Below, one piece after another: positions 43,423 to 50,958 of a stretch of DNA of 64,000 bases; within the stretch, counting starts at the first letter, position 1; each line of letters begins with the position of its first letter. The position numbers were made by a program, and so were the translations under genes. Source of the DNA: Erythrobacter tepidarius (GTDB taxonomy: Bacteria; Pseudomonadota; Alphaproteobacteria; Sphingomonadales; Sphingomonadaceae); assembly GCF_002155695.1 (NCBI RefSeq), contig NZ_MUYJ01000015.1:1-64000 (forward strand). The letters are read 5' to 3'. The notes below the pieces were generated by a model. That model did not search any database. It was not told where the DNA came from and was given only the letters and a program-made list of their open reading frames with translations.

Positions 43423-43944
43423 ATGCGGATCACGATCACCAAGGGTGCCTCAGCCGACACCATCGCGATCGAGCGCGCCGACGGCTCGCGCGCGACTTTC
43501 GGTTTCCCGAAGAAGGGGCCCTACCCGCACGACGCCTACCACTTTTTCATCGAGCGCGAACTCGGCATGGCGGCGGGGTTCTGGGGTCTGGTCGCAGGTG
43601 GCATGGCGCCTGATGCAGTGCAGGCATTGACGCTCGCTGGCGGCCATGCCAGCGCCAAACGGGCGGAACGGCCCGACCCGGCAATCGTCGAACTGATCCA
43701 GGCCGAGCGCCTCGTCGAATGTTTCGAGGCGGCGAGCTGGGGCGGCGGCGCGGATGACGCCAGCATCCTCGCCATGGCCGAACCCGGCTGGGCGGCCAGT
43801 CATGTCCTTCCGCCCGCGGGTGTAACAGAGAAATTGGGCGCCATCCGTGCAAGGCTCGACCCCTTCCTCGCCGAATGGAGGGCGCTGCCCGAAGGCGGGG
43901 CGCTGAACCTCGAATGGCCCGACAATCTGGAGACCCGCGCATGA
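43423..43944 (+). CDS. Conserved hypothetical protein
   Basis: A 173-residue soluble protein without signal peptide or membrane segment. Visible features are an opening MRITITKGASADTIAIERADG that reads like beta strands, GPYPHDAYHFFIERELGM, an acidic and Ala-rich middle, and WRALPEGGALNLEWPD near the end. I do not recognise a named domain. Its stop overlaps the ATG of the DUF1761 gene (ATGA), so it is translated together with a membrane protein. Confidence 0.75.
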   Translation: MRITITKGASADTIAIERADGSRATFGFPKKGPYPHDAYHFFIERELGMAAGFWGLVAGGMAPDAVQALTLAGGHASAKRAERPDPAIVELIQAERLVECFEAASWGGGADDASILAMAEPGWAASHVLPPAGVTEKLGAIRARLDPFLAEWRALPEGGALNLEWPDNLETRA

Positions 43945-44342
43945 ATGACTTTGCCCTGTGGCCGGTGCTGGCGGGAACCGGAGCGTTCTTTGCCGTGGGC
44001 GCCCTATGGTATGGCCTGATCTTCCCCAAGGCGTGGCAAGGCGCGGCCGGGCTGAGCGATGCGGACTTCGCGCGCGGCAACCGGGGGGTGATCTTCGGCC
44101 TGACATTCGCCTTCGAGATGCTGATCGCGATGGTGTTGTGGCACCTCGTCGCCCGCACCGATCCGGCGCCTCACGTGGTGATGATGATGGCGACCGGCTT
44201 TGCCCTGGGGGTGATGATCCCGGCGGTGGGGATCAGCTATCTCTCCCTCAGGAAGAGCCTGATGCACTTCCTGATCGATGCCGGCCATTTCCTGTTCGGC
44301 ATGGCGGCAATGGGCGCGGTGTTCGTCTGGTTCAGGCGCTAG
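43941..44342 (+). CDS. DUF1761-type small membrane protein
   Basis: A 133-residue protein with four hydrophobic segments (about residues 5-25, 48-70, 76-98 and 108-130). GALWYGLIFPKAWQ near the start and LIDAGHFLFGMAAMGAV near the end fit the DUF1761 pattern, a family of unknown function. It begins within the end of the preceding gene and converges with the potassium channel gene, overlapping it by 11 bases. Confidence 0.8.
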   Translation: MNDFALWPVLAGTGAFFAVGALWYGLIFPKAWQGAAGLSDADFARGNRGVIFGLTFAFEMLIAMVLWHLVARTDPAPHVVMMMATGFALGVMIPAVGISYLSLRKSLMHFLIDAGHFLFGMAAMGAVFVWFRR

Positions 44343-45414
44343 GCGCGGCGTCGTTCGTGGCGGTCGGGATGATTTCGACCACCACATCGCCCGGCTGGAG
44401 GGCCTTGCACCCGTCCTCCCAGAACCCGATCGCCTGGCCATTGCGATAGACCCTGAGGCCCTGTCCGCCGCTGGCCAGTTCGGTGATCGGCTTGCCGCAT
44501 TCGGCCTCGGTGATGACCCGCTCGACCAGTTGCACCCGCCCACCGACACTGGCAAGGTCGGCGAGATAATCGGCGATGTGCGCGCCCTTCACGCTGCCTG
44601 CCAGCAGCAGGCCGGTGAACCGCACGGGATTGATGACGTTGTTCGCACCCGCCTGCCGCGCCAGCAGTTCGTTGTCCTCGGCCCGGACTACCACGGTGAT
44701 CGGCACCCTGGGGGCGAGATGGCGGACCGTGAGCACGATCAGGATCGAGGTATCGTCGCGCCCGGCGCTGACCAGCACGCTCGACGCCTCGGCGATCCGC
44801 ACCGCCTTGAGCGTTTCGTCACGCGTGGCATCGGCGGCCATGACGTTGACCCCGAGCTTTTCCGCCTCGGCGAGGCGATCATCCGACGGGTCGATCACCA
44901 CGATGGTGCGCGGATCGACCCCGCGCTCGATCAGCTCACCCACGCTCTGCGCGCCGGAAACGCCGTAGCCCAGCACCACCACATGGCCGGTGAGCTGTTC
45001 CTGGATGCGTGCCATGCGCCATTTCTCCCAGCTGCGCTTGATCACGAAATCATAGGCCGCGCCCACGAAGATGAACAGGATCGCGATCCGCACCGGGGTG
45101 ACGATCACCGCTTCGATCAGCCGCGCACGGTCTGACACCGGGGCGATGTCGCCAAAGCCGGTGGTGGTGATGCTGATCATGGTGAAATAGACAACATCAA
45201 GGAAGCTGACGACGCCGTCATGCCCATCCTTCAGCCCGGCGCGATCCCACCAGTGGATCAGGATCACCATCATGATCAAACCGAAGGCGAGGCCCATCCG
45301 GATACCCAGATCGCCCCATACGGGAATCTTGACGGCGCGGCGCAGCGGCTGGAACTGCTCGGCGAGCCGCGGCTTGCGGCGGAAGGGGTTGGCGGGGCCG
45401 CCGCGCCTGGCCAT
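44332..45414 (-). CDS. Two-helix potassium channel with RCK (TrkA-N/TrkA-C) domain
   Basis: A 360-residue inner-membrane channel. Two transmembrane helices (about residues 38-58 and 98-122) flank a pore loop with the selectivity filter ITTTGFGD. The cytoplasmic part starts with a Rossmann fold (HVVVLGYGVSGAQSVGELIERG, about 142-260) and ends with a TrkA-C-like domain (about 275-350). Ligand binding to the RCK domain should gate K+ flux. Its start overlaps the surE stop (TGATG), making it the third gene of a serS-surE operon, which is unusual company for an ion channel. Confidence 0.9.
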   Translation of the reverse strand: MARRGGPANPFRRKPRLAEQFQPLRRAVKIPVWGDLGIRMGLAFGLIMMVILIHWWDRAGLKDGHDGVVSFLDVVYFTMISITTTGFGDIAPVSDRARLIEAVIVTPVRIAILFIFVGAAYDFVIKRSWEKWRMARIQEQLTGHVVVLGYGVSGAQSVGELIERGVDPRTIVVIDPSDDRLAEAEKLGVNVMAADATRDETLKAVRIAEASSVLVSAGRDDTSILIVLTVRHLAPRVPITVVVRAEDNELLARQAGANNVINPVRFTGLLLAGSVKGAHIADYLADLASVGGRVQLVERVITEAECGKPITELASGGQGLRVYRNGQAIGFWEDGCKALQPGDVVVEIIPTATNDAAPSA

Positions 45415-46178
45415 CAGCCGCCGAACCGTTCGGCCAGGATGCCGATGGTCGAATAGTGGGTGAGATCGAGCTGCAAGGGCGTCACCGCGACAAAGCCGTC
45501 CTCGATCGCCTCCAGATCGGTGCCGTGATCGAGGGTGTGCTCGATCGGGTCGAGCCCGAACCAGTAATAGCGGTAGCCGCGCGGATCGCGGCCCTCGACG
45601 ATGGTGCCGCGAGAATAGTCATGGAAGCCCTGCCGCACGACGCGGATGCCCTTGACCTGCTCGGCCGGCAATGCAGGGAAGTTGACATTGATCAGCGTAC
45701 GCTCGGCCATCGGCGCGTCCAACAGCGGCGCAAGCACCTTGGCCCCCCATTCGCGCGCCGCGCCGAAGGGGACATCGTCGCCCATGCCTTCGCGGGCATA
45801 GACCTGACTGAAGGCGATTGCGCGGATGCCCGCCAGCGCGCCCTCGATCGCAGCCGAGACCGTGCCCGAATAGGTGATATCGTCGGCCAGATTCGCCCCG
45901 CGATTGACGCCCGAGAGGATCAGGTCGGGGGGCTCGGGCATGACAGTGCGCAGCGCCATCATCACGCTGTCGGTTGGCGTGCCTGTGACGGCGAAGCGGC
46001 GTTCGCCCAGTTTCTGCAGCCGGACAGGGCGCGTCAGCGTGAGCGAGTGGCCCGCACCGGACTGCTCTTCGGATGGCGCACAGATCCAGATATCGTCGGA
46101 GAACTGGCGGGCGATATGCTCCATCACCTTGAGGCCCGGGGCGTGGACGCCATCGTCATTGGTCAGGAGGATGCGCAT
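45414..46178 (-). CDS. surE: 5'/3'-nucleotidase SurE
   Basis: A 254-residue SurE phosphatase, a survival protein that dephosphorylates nucleoside monophosphates. The metal site is LLTNDDG at residues 4-10, with further ligands in SGAGHS and LSGVNRGANLADDITYSGTVSAA. The start at 46178 overlaps the serS stop by one base (TGATG). In many proteobacteria surE sits near pcm and nlpD; here it follows serS, a common order in Sphingomonadales. Confidence 0.96.
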   Translation of the reverse strand: MRILLTNDDGVHAPGLKVMEHIARQFSDDIWICAPSEEQSGAGHSLTLTRPVRLQKLGERRFAVTGTPTDSVMMALRTVMPEPPDLILSGVNRGANLADDITYSGTVSAAIEGALAGIRAIAFSQVYAREGMGDDVPFGAAREWGAKVLAPLLDAPMAERTLINVNFPALPAEQVKGIRVVRQGFHDYSRGTIVEGRDPRGYRYYWFGLDPIEHTLDHGTDLEAIEDGFVAVTPLQLDLTHYSTIGILAERFGG

Positions 46179-47458
46179 CAGCCGAGCGGTTCCAAGCGGG
46201 TGAGGCCACCCATATAGGGCCGCAATACTTCGGGCATGGTGACCGATCCGTCGGCATTCTGGTAATTCTCGAGCACCGCCACCAGCGTGCGCCCGACCGC
46301 GAGGCCGGAGCCGTTGAGGGTGTGGACGAACTCGGTCTTTTTCTCGCCCGCCACGCGGTAGCGCGTGTTCATGCGGCGGGCCTGAAAATCGCCGGTGTTG
46401 GAGCACGAGCTGATCTCGCGATAGGCACCCTGGCCGGGGAGCCAGACTTCGAGGTCATAGGTCTTGCGCGCGCCGAAGCCCATGTCGCCGGTGCACAGCA
46501 GCACCTTGCGATAGGGCAGGTTGAGCCGTTCTAGGATGGTCTCGGCGGCGCGGACCATGCGCTGGTGCTCGGCCTCTGAGTCTTCAGGACGCACGATGCT
46601 GACCAGCTCGCACTTCTCGAACTGGTGCTGGCGGATGAACCCGCGCGTGTCGCGCCCTGCCGCCCCCGCTTCGGAGCGGAAGCACAGGGTGAGCGCGGTC
46701 AGGCGGATGGGGAGCGCGGCTTCGTCGAGCAGCTCGCCCATGACGCTGGCGGTGAGCGAGACTTCGCTGGTGGGGATGAGCCAGCGGCCGCTCGTCGTGC
46801 AGAAGCTATCCTCGGCAAACTTGGGCAGCTTGTCGGTGCCGTACATCGCATCCTCGCCGACCAGCACTGGCGGGTTGCATTCGGCATAGCCATGCTCGCT
46901 GGTTTGCACGTCGAGCATGAACTGGCCGAGCGCGCGGTGGAGCCTTGCCATGCCGCCGCGCAGGAAGGTGAAGCGCGCGCCCGAGAGCCTTGCGCCGGTC
47001 TCGAAATCCATGCCGAGCGCGGGGGCGATGTCGGCGTGTTCGCGCGGTGCGAAGTCGAAGACGCGCTTCTCGCCCCATTCGCTCATCACCCGGTTGTCCT
47101 CCTCGCCCGCGCCGTCGGGCACGTCCGCGCCCGGCAGGTTGGGGATGATTTCGAGCGCGGCCTTGAGCTGGCCGGCCAACGCGTCCGCGCGGGCTTCGAG
47201 CGCCGGCATCTGCTCCTTGAGCGCGGCGACCTCGGCCTTGAGCGCCTCGGCCCCTTCGCGATCGCCTTTGGCCATCGCCGCGCCGATCAGCTTGCTGGCC
47301 TCGTTGCGGCGGCTTTGCGCAACCTGCACCGCGGTCACCGCCGCGCGCCGTTCCTCGTCGAGCGCGACCAGGCTGGCGGCCAGCGGCTCCAGCCCGCGGC
47401 GGGCGAGGCCTGCGTCAAAGGCTTCGGGATTGTCTCGGATCAGGCGAATGTCGTGCAT
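46178..47458 (-). CDS. serS: Seryl-tRNA synthetase
   Basis: A 426-residue class II synthetase. The N-terminal coiled-coil arm (about residues 30-105, with [30 protein letters not shown]) grips the long variable arm of tRNA-Ser. The catalytic domain follows, with [27 protein letters not shown] (motif 2) and [20 protein letters not shown] (motif 3). First gene of the serS-surE-channel operon. Confidence 0.97.
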   Translation of the reverse strand: MHDIRLIRDNPEAFDAGLARRGLEPLAASLVALDEERRAAVTAVQVAQSRRNEASKLIGAAMAKGDREGAEALKAEVAALKEQMPALEARADALAGQLKAALEIIPNLPGADVPDGAGEEDNRVMSEWGEKRVFDFAPREHADIAPALGMDFETGARLSGARFTFLRGGMARLHRALGQFMLDVQTSEHGYAECNPPVLVGEDAMYGTDKLPKFAEDSFCTTSGRWLIPTSEVSLTASVMGELLDEAALPIRLTALTLCFRSEAGAAGRDTRGFIRQHQFEKCELVSIVRPEDSEAEHQRMVRAAETILERLNLPYRKVLLCTGDMGFGARKTYDLEVWLPGQGAYREISSCSNTGDFQARRMNTRYRVAGEKKTEFVHTLNGSGLAVGRTLVAVLENYQNADGSVTMPEVLRPYMGGLTRLEPLG

Positions 47459-47654
47459 GGGCTGGGCCTATGCCCGCTTGCCTCCCGCAAGGAAAGAGGG
47501 CGCGGGAATGCCGAAGGCCACCGAACCAATTTTTCGCGCGCAGAGGCGGATAGCCACCGCGTGCCGCCGACCCGGCACCAATTCTCCGCCCCTGCGCTTC
47601 TGCGCGTGACCAGGATGGCAATGCCGCGGGCGCGGCGTGATCAGGGACAGGAAA

Positions 47655-47695
47655 GAGGGAAAGGGCGGCGGGTGTGCCTTGCAAGGCCGCCGCCC
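47655..47695 (-). terminator. Hairpin terminator after the TonB-receptor gene
   Basis: On the minus strand GGGCGGCGG (47695-47687) pairs with CCGCCGCCC (47671-47663) across a 15-base loop, followed by TTTCCCTCTTT. It starts 20 bp after the receptor stop. The stem is strong; the T tract is interrupted. Confidence 0.6.
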
Positions 47696-47714
47696 CTCCA
47701 CCGGGCAGAGCGGA

Positions 47715-50036
47715 TCAGAAGTTGATCTGCGCAGTCACGAAGATCCGGCGCGGATCGCCGTAGAATCCGGTCAGCGTGCCTTCGCGGCCGAGCGTCGGGA
47801 CGAAGGGCGCACCGCCTACGCCGCCTGCGACGAAGTTGTAGCCGGCGACGATATACTCCTTGTCGAACAGGTTCTTGCCGTGCAGCCCAATCGAATAGAG
47901 CCCGCTCTCGGGGGTATAGACCACACTCGCATCGACCAGCACGAAGCCGTCCTGATCGAGGAAGGGGTTGGGCACTTCGAACTGGCTCGCATCCGAACGC
48001 AGCGAGGCAAGGCCGATGAAGTCCATCATCCCGCCCGCCACCGGCAGGCCCAAGTTGAAGCCCATATGCGCGGTGATGTCGGGGGTGTTCTGGAACACGC
48101 GGCTGTCGGCCACGTCATTGCCGAAAGCGTCGATGAAGGTGTTGAACTTGGCATCGAGCACGCCCAGCGACCAGTTGATGCTGAAGCGGCTGCCTTCGCC
48201 GGCAAAGTCCTTGCCGACCAGCGCGGAGCCCTCGAACTCGATGCCGTTGACGTCGGCATCCGCGGCGTTGGAGGTGATCCCGATGAAGCTTTCGTTCACC
48301 CCGTCGCCATTGGCATCAAAGCCGACCGAGCCGGGGATCTGCACGTCGGTGTATTGCGCGAGGAACCCGGCAAGGCTGATATTGACGCGGTTGTCGAGCA
48401 GCGAGGCCTTCCAGCCGAGTTCGAAGCTGTCGACCTTTTCCGGGGCGAAGGCCATGAAGTCGAACACCTCGTCCGGCGTGCAGGCGCCGCCGCGCGGATT
48501 GCGGCACGCGGTGGTCTGGCCGCGCGGGTCGAAGCCGCCGCCCTTGAAGCCCTGCGAATAGGTGAAATAGATGTTGTGATCGGCGTTCGGCTGCCAGCTG
48601 ATCGAGGCGCGCGGGTTGAAGTCTTCGAAGGTGGCGCTGCCGTCGAAATCACTTGTCACCGCAATCGGCACGCCGGTTCCGCCGAACAGGTTGGAGAAAC
48701 CGCCGAGGAAGGTCGTGCGCAGCACGCGGCTCGCGCGCTTGTCGTTGGTGTAGCGTCCGCCCAGCGATAGGCTGATGGTGTTGGTCAGATCATAGGTGAA
48801 GTCGCCGAACACCGACCAGGTCTTGGTGTTGACATCGCCCAGCGTCTGCGCGGTGAGCCCATTCAGCGTGGTGAACAACGCAACGTCGAAGGCGGTGAAG
48901 GCATTGGCGTCGAGATAGTAGAAGCCAAGGACGCCCGAGAGCTTGTCGCCTTCGTAGAGGAGCTGGAATTCCTGGCTCAGCTGGTCGTTCTCGTAGATCG
49001 CCGGCACGTCGACATCGACCGCGGGAAGGCTGTCGAAGTCGATCGGAGTGGTCGAACGGTCTTCGCGGTAGCCGGTGATCGACTTCAAGGTCAGCGTGTC
49101 GGAAAGGGCGATCGCAATGTTGAGCGCGCCGCCATAGGCCTCGACTTCCTGATCGACGATGTTGAGGCCGGCGCGGGTGTCGAACACGTCATCCAGCACC
49201 GGCGCGCCGCTCCGCAGGCCGGGGATGAAGCGGTGGCCCTGACGCGCCTCGGAGTTGTCCTTTACGTAATCGCCCGAGAGGCGGAGCGAGAAGGCGCCGC
49301 TTTCGAATTCGATCGTGCCGCGCGCGGCCCACACGTCCTTGTTGTAGTTCTCGGTGCCGAGCGTGAGGTTGTCGCCGAAGCCCCCGCGCGAAAGCCGTGC
49401 GCCGCTCGCCCCGATCTTGAGGCTGTCGGTGATCGGCGTCGAGACGCTGACGATCAGGTCGGCCTGATCATAGGAACCGTAGGTGCCGCGGATCTTCACG
49501 CTCAAATCGTCGGGCAGCGCGGCGGTCACATACTTGATCGCGCCGCCGATGGTGTTGCGCCCGTAAAGCGTGCCCTGCGGCCCGCGCAGCACTTCGATGC
49601 GCTCGACGTCGTAGATATCGAGCACCGCGGCCTGCGGGCGGTTGAGATAGACATCGTCGATGTAAAGGCCCACGCCCGCCTCGAAGCCGGCGACCGGATC
49701 CTGCTGGCCGACGCCGCGGATAAAGGCGGTGAGGGTGGTGTTGGTGCCGCGGCTCACTTCGAGGGTGATGTTGGGCACCTGCTGGGCGATCTGGGTGAGA
49801 TCCTGAACGCCCTGCTGGATCAGCGCATCGCCCGATAGCGCGGTGACCGACAGCGGGACGTCGATCAGTCGCTCCTCGCGGCGGCGGGCGGTGACGATGA
49901 TCACGCCCTCATCGGTCTCGTTCGCCTCGGCGGCTGCATCATCCGCGATGTCCTGGGCGGCGACCGGCGCAGCAAAGGCGGCAAGTCCGGCGGAGCTGGC
50001 AAGCAGCAGCGCACGGGTGCAGAATGTCTTGATCAT
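47715..50036 (-). CDS. TonB-dependent outer-membrane receptor
   Basis: A 773-residue receptor. A signal peptide (cleavage near VAA-QD, residue 28) is followed by a TonB-box-like GVIIVTARRREE, a plug domain (about 50-165, DVPLSVTALSG, VERIEVLRGPQGTLYGRNTIGGAI) and a beta-barrel ending in RIFVTAQINF. The plug type is the broad one found in sphingomonads for carbohydrates, aromatic compounds and others; the ligand cannot be named. The start at 50036 follows GGAGAGGAAC; the longer frame (50099) overlaps the operator. It is divergent from a TetR gene that probably controls it. Confidence 0.92.
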   Translation of the reverse strand: MIKTFCTRALLLASSAGLAAFAAPVAAQDIADDAAAEANETDEGVIIVTARRREERLIDVPLSVTALSGDALIQQGVQDLTQIAQQVPNITLEVSRGTNTTLTAFIRGVGQQDPVAGFEAGVGLYIDDVYLNRPQAAVLDIYDVERIEVLRGPQGTLYGRNTIGGAIKYVTAALPDDLSVKIRGTYGSYDQADLIVSVSTPITDSLKIGASGARLSRGGFGDNLTLGTENYNKDVWAARGTIEFESGAFSLRLSGDYVKDNSEARQGHRFIPGLRSGAPVLDDVFDTRAGLNIVDQEVEAYGGALNIAIALSDTLTLKSITGYREDRSTTPIDFDSLPAVDVDVPAIYENDQLSQEFQLLYEGDKLSGVLGFYYLDANAFTAFDVALFTTLNGLTAQTLGDVNTKTWSVFGDFTYDLTNTISLSLGGRYTNDKRASRVLRTTFLGGFSNLFGGTGVPIAVTSDFDGSATFEDFNPRASISWQPNADHNIYFTYSQGFKGGGFDPRGQTTACRNPRGGACTPDEVFDFMAFAPEKVDSFELGWKASLLDNRVNISLAGFLAQYTDVQIPGSVGFDANGDGVNESFIGITSNAADADVNGIEFEGSALVGKDFAGEGSRFSINWSLGVLDAKFNTFIDAFGNDVADSRVFQNTPDITAHMGFNLGLPVAGGMMDFIGLASLRSDASQFEVPNPFLDQDGFVLVDASVVYTPESGLYSIGLHGKNLFDKEYIVAGYNFVAGGVGGAPFVPTLGREGTLTGFYGDPRRIFVTAQINF

Positions 50037-50076
50037 TGGCTCTGTTCCTCTCCTGGCCTTTTGTGTCGCCTTGATA

Positions 50077-50099
50077 TTGAAAGTTGAACCACCTTTCAA
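50077..50099. promoter_or_regulatory. Palindromic operator candidate between the TonB receptor and tetR
   Basis: TTGAAAG (50077-50083) and CTTTCAA (50093-50099) form a perfect 7-bp inverted repeat with a 9-bp spacer, in the 120-bp gap between the divergent starts. Size and position suit a TetR-family dimer, which would let the regulator control the receptor and itself. No binding data. Confidence 0.55.
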
Positions 50100-50156
50100 G
50101 TTTAGACTTGTGCATTGCCCTTGCGCGGCTTACCGAAAGCGTGGAGGGAGTAGCTG

Positions 50157-50798
50157 ATGGGCAACAGTCCGGCCACCGTGACCAAAGGCGAAACTATCGC
50201 GTGCAATGATGCCAAGGCTCCGCGCACCGAGCGTGGGCGGCGGACTTTGCGCAAGCTGCTTGACGCGGCGGCGGTGGAGTTCGGCGAAAAGGGCTTCCAC
50301 GAGGCCTCGGTCAGCTCGATCACGCGCCGTGCAGGAGTGGCGCTGGGCAGCTTCTACACCTATTTCGACAGCAAGGATGCGCTCTTCCGTGCGTTGGTCG
50401 CCGACATGAGCGAAAAGGTGCGCACCAGCGCCCGCTCGGCGCTGCATGATGGCATGGACGCGCTCGAGATCGAGCGGGCGGCGCTGGCAGCGTTCCTGCG
50501 CTTTGCTGCCGAGCACAAGGAAATCTACCGCATCATCGACGAGGCGGAATTCGTCGATCCGGCGAGCTATCGCCAGCACTACGAGACCATCGCCGCGCGC
50601 ATCACCGATCGCCTTGCAGCCGGTGTCGCGGCCGGCAAATTCCGCGAGGGGCTGGGTGAGCTGGAGGCCTGGGCGCTGATGGGCATGAATGTCTTTGTCG
50701 GCCTGCGCTATGTGGTGTGGGGCGGGGCGGAGAAGACGCCAGACGAGGTCGCTGCCAGGGTGAATCGCCTGCTCGCCGAGGGTGTGCTCAAACACTAA
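50157..50798 (+). CDS. TetR/AcrR-family transcriptional regulator
   Basis: A 213-residue regulator. The DNA-binding domain (about residues 22-70) has RRTLRKLLDAAAVEFGEKGFHEASVSSITRRAGVALGSFYTYFDSKDALFRALV, the standard TetR helix-turn-helix (the quoted stretch is read in two parts: RKLLDAAAVEFGEKGFHEAS and ITRRAGVALGSFYTYFDSKD). The C-terminal helical part binds an unknown ligand. GGAGGGAG precedes the ATG. Divergent from the TonB receptor across the palindrome; it probably represses that gene. Confidence 0.92.
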   Translation: MGNSPATVTKGETIACNDAKAPRTERGRRTLRKLLDAAAVEFGEKGFHEASVSSITRRAGVALGSFYTYFDSKDALFRALVADMSEKVRTSARSALHDGMDALEIERAALAAFLRFAAEHKEIYRIIDEAEFVDPASYRQHYETIAARITDRLAAGVAAGKFREGLGELEAWALMGMNVFVGLRYVVWGGAEKTPDEVAARVNRLLAEGVLKH

Positions 50799-50861
50799 AC
50801 AGCTGAAAGCATGGGAATACGTGCGCCCGGCCGGGCGCGCTGTTGCACGCCCTGTTGCATT

Positions 50862-50912
50862 TATTGCGAACGATTCCCATTCGCACGGGTATTGACTCGC
50901 ATTCGCAATAAG
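50862..50912 (+). promoter_or_regulatory. Putative Fur boxes upstream of the haem-receptor operon
   Basis: GCGAA (50866-50870) and TTCGC (50880-50884) form an inverted pair with a 9-bp spacer, inside ATTGCGAACGATTCCCATTCGCA; a second ATTCGCAAT unit is at 50901-50909. The arrangement resembles double Fur sites, and the genes downstream are of the iron-uptake type. The block ends about 47 bp before the GTG start. Assigned by pattern and context only. Confidence 0.5.
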
Positions 50913-50958
50913 GCCAGAAGCGCGGTGTTTCTCCCTTCACAGCAGGAAGCGTCCCCGC

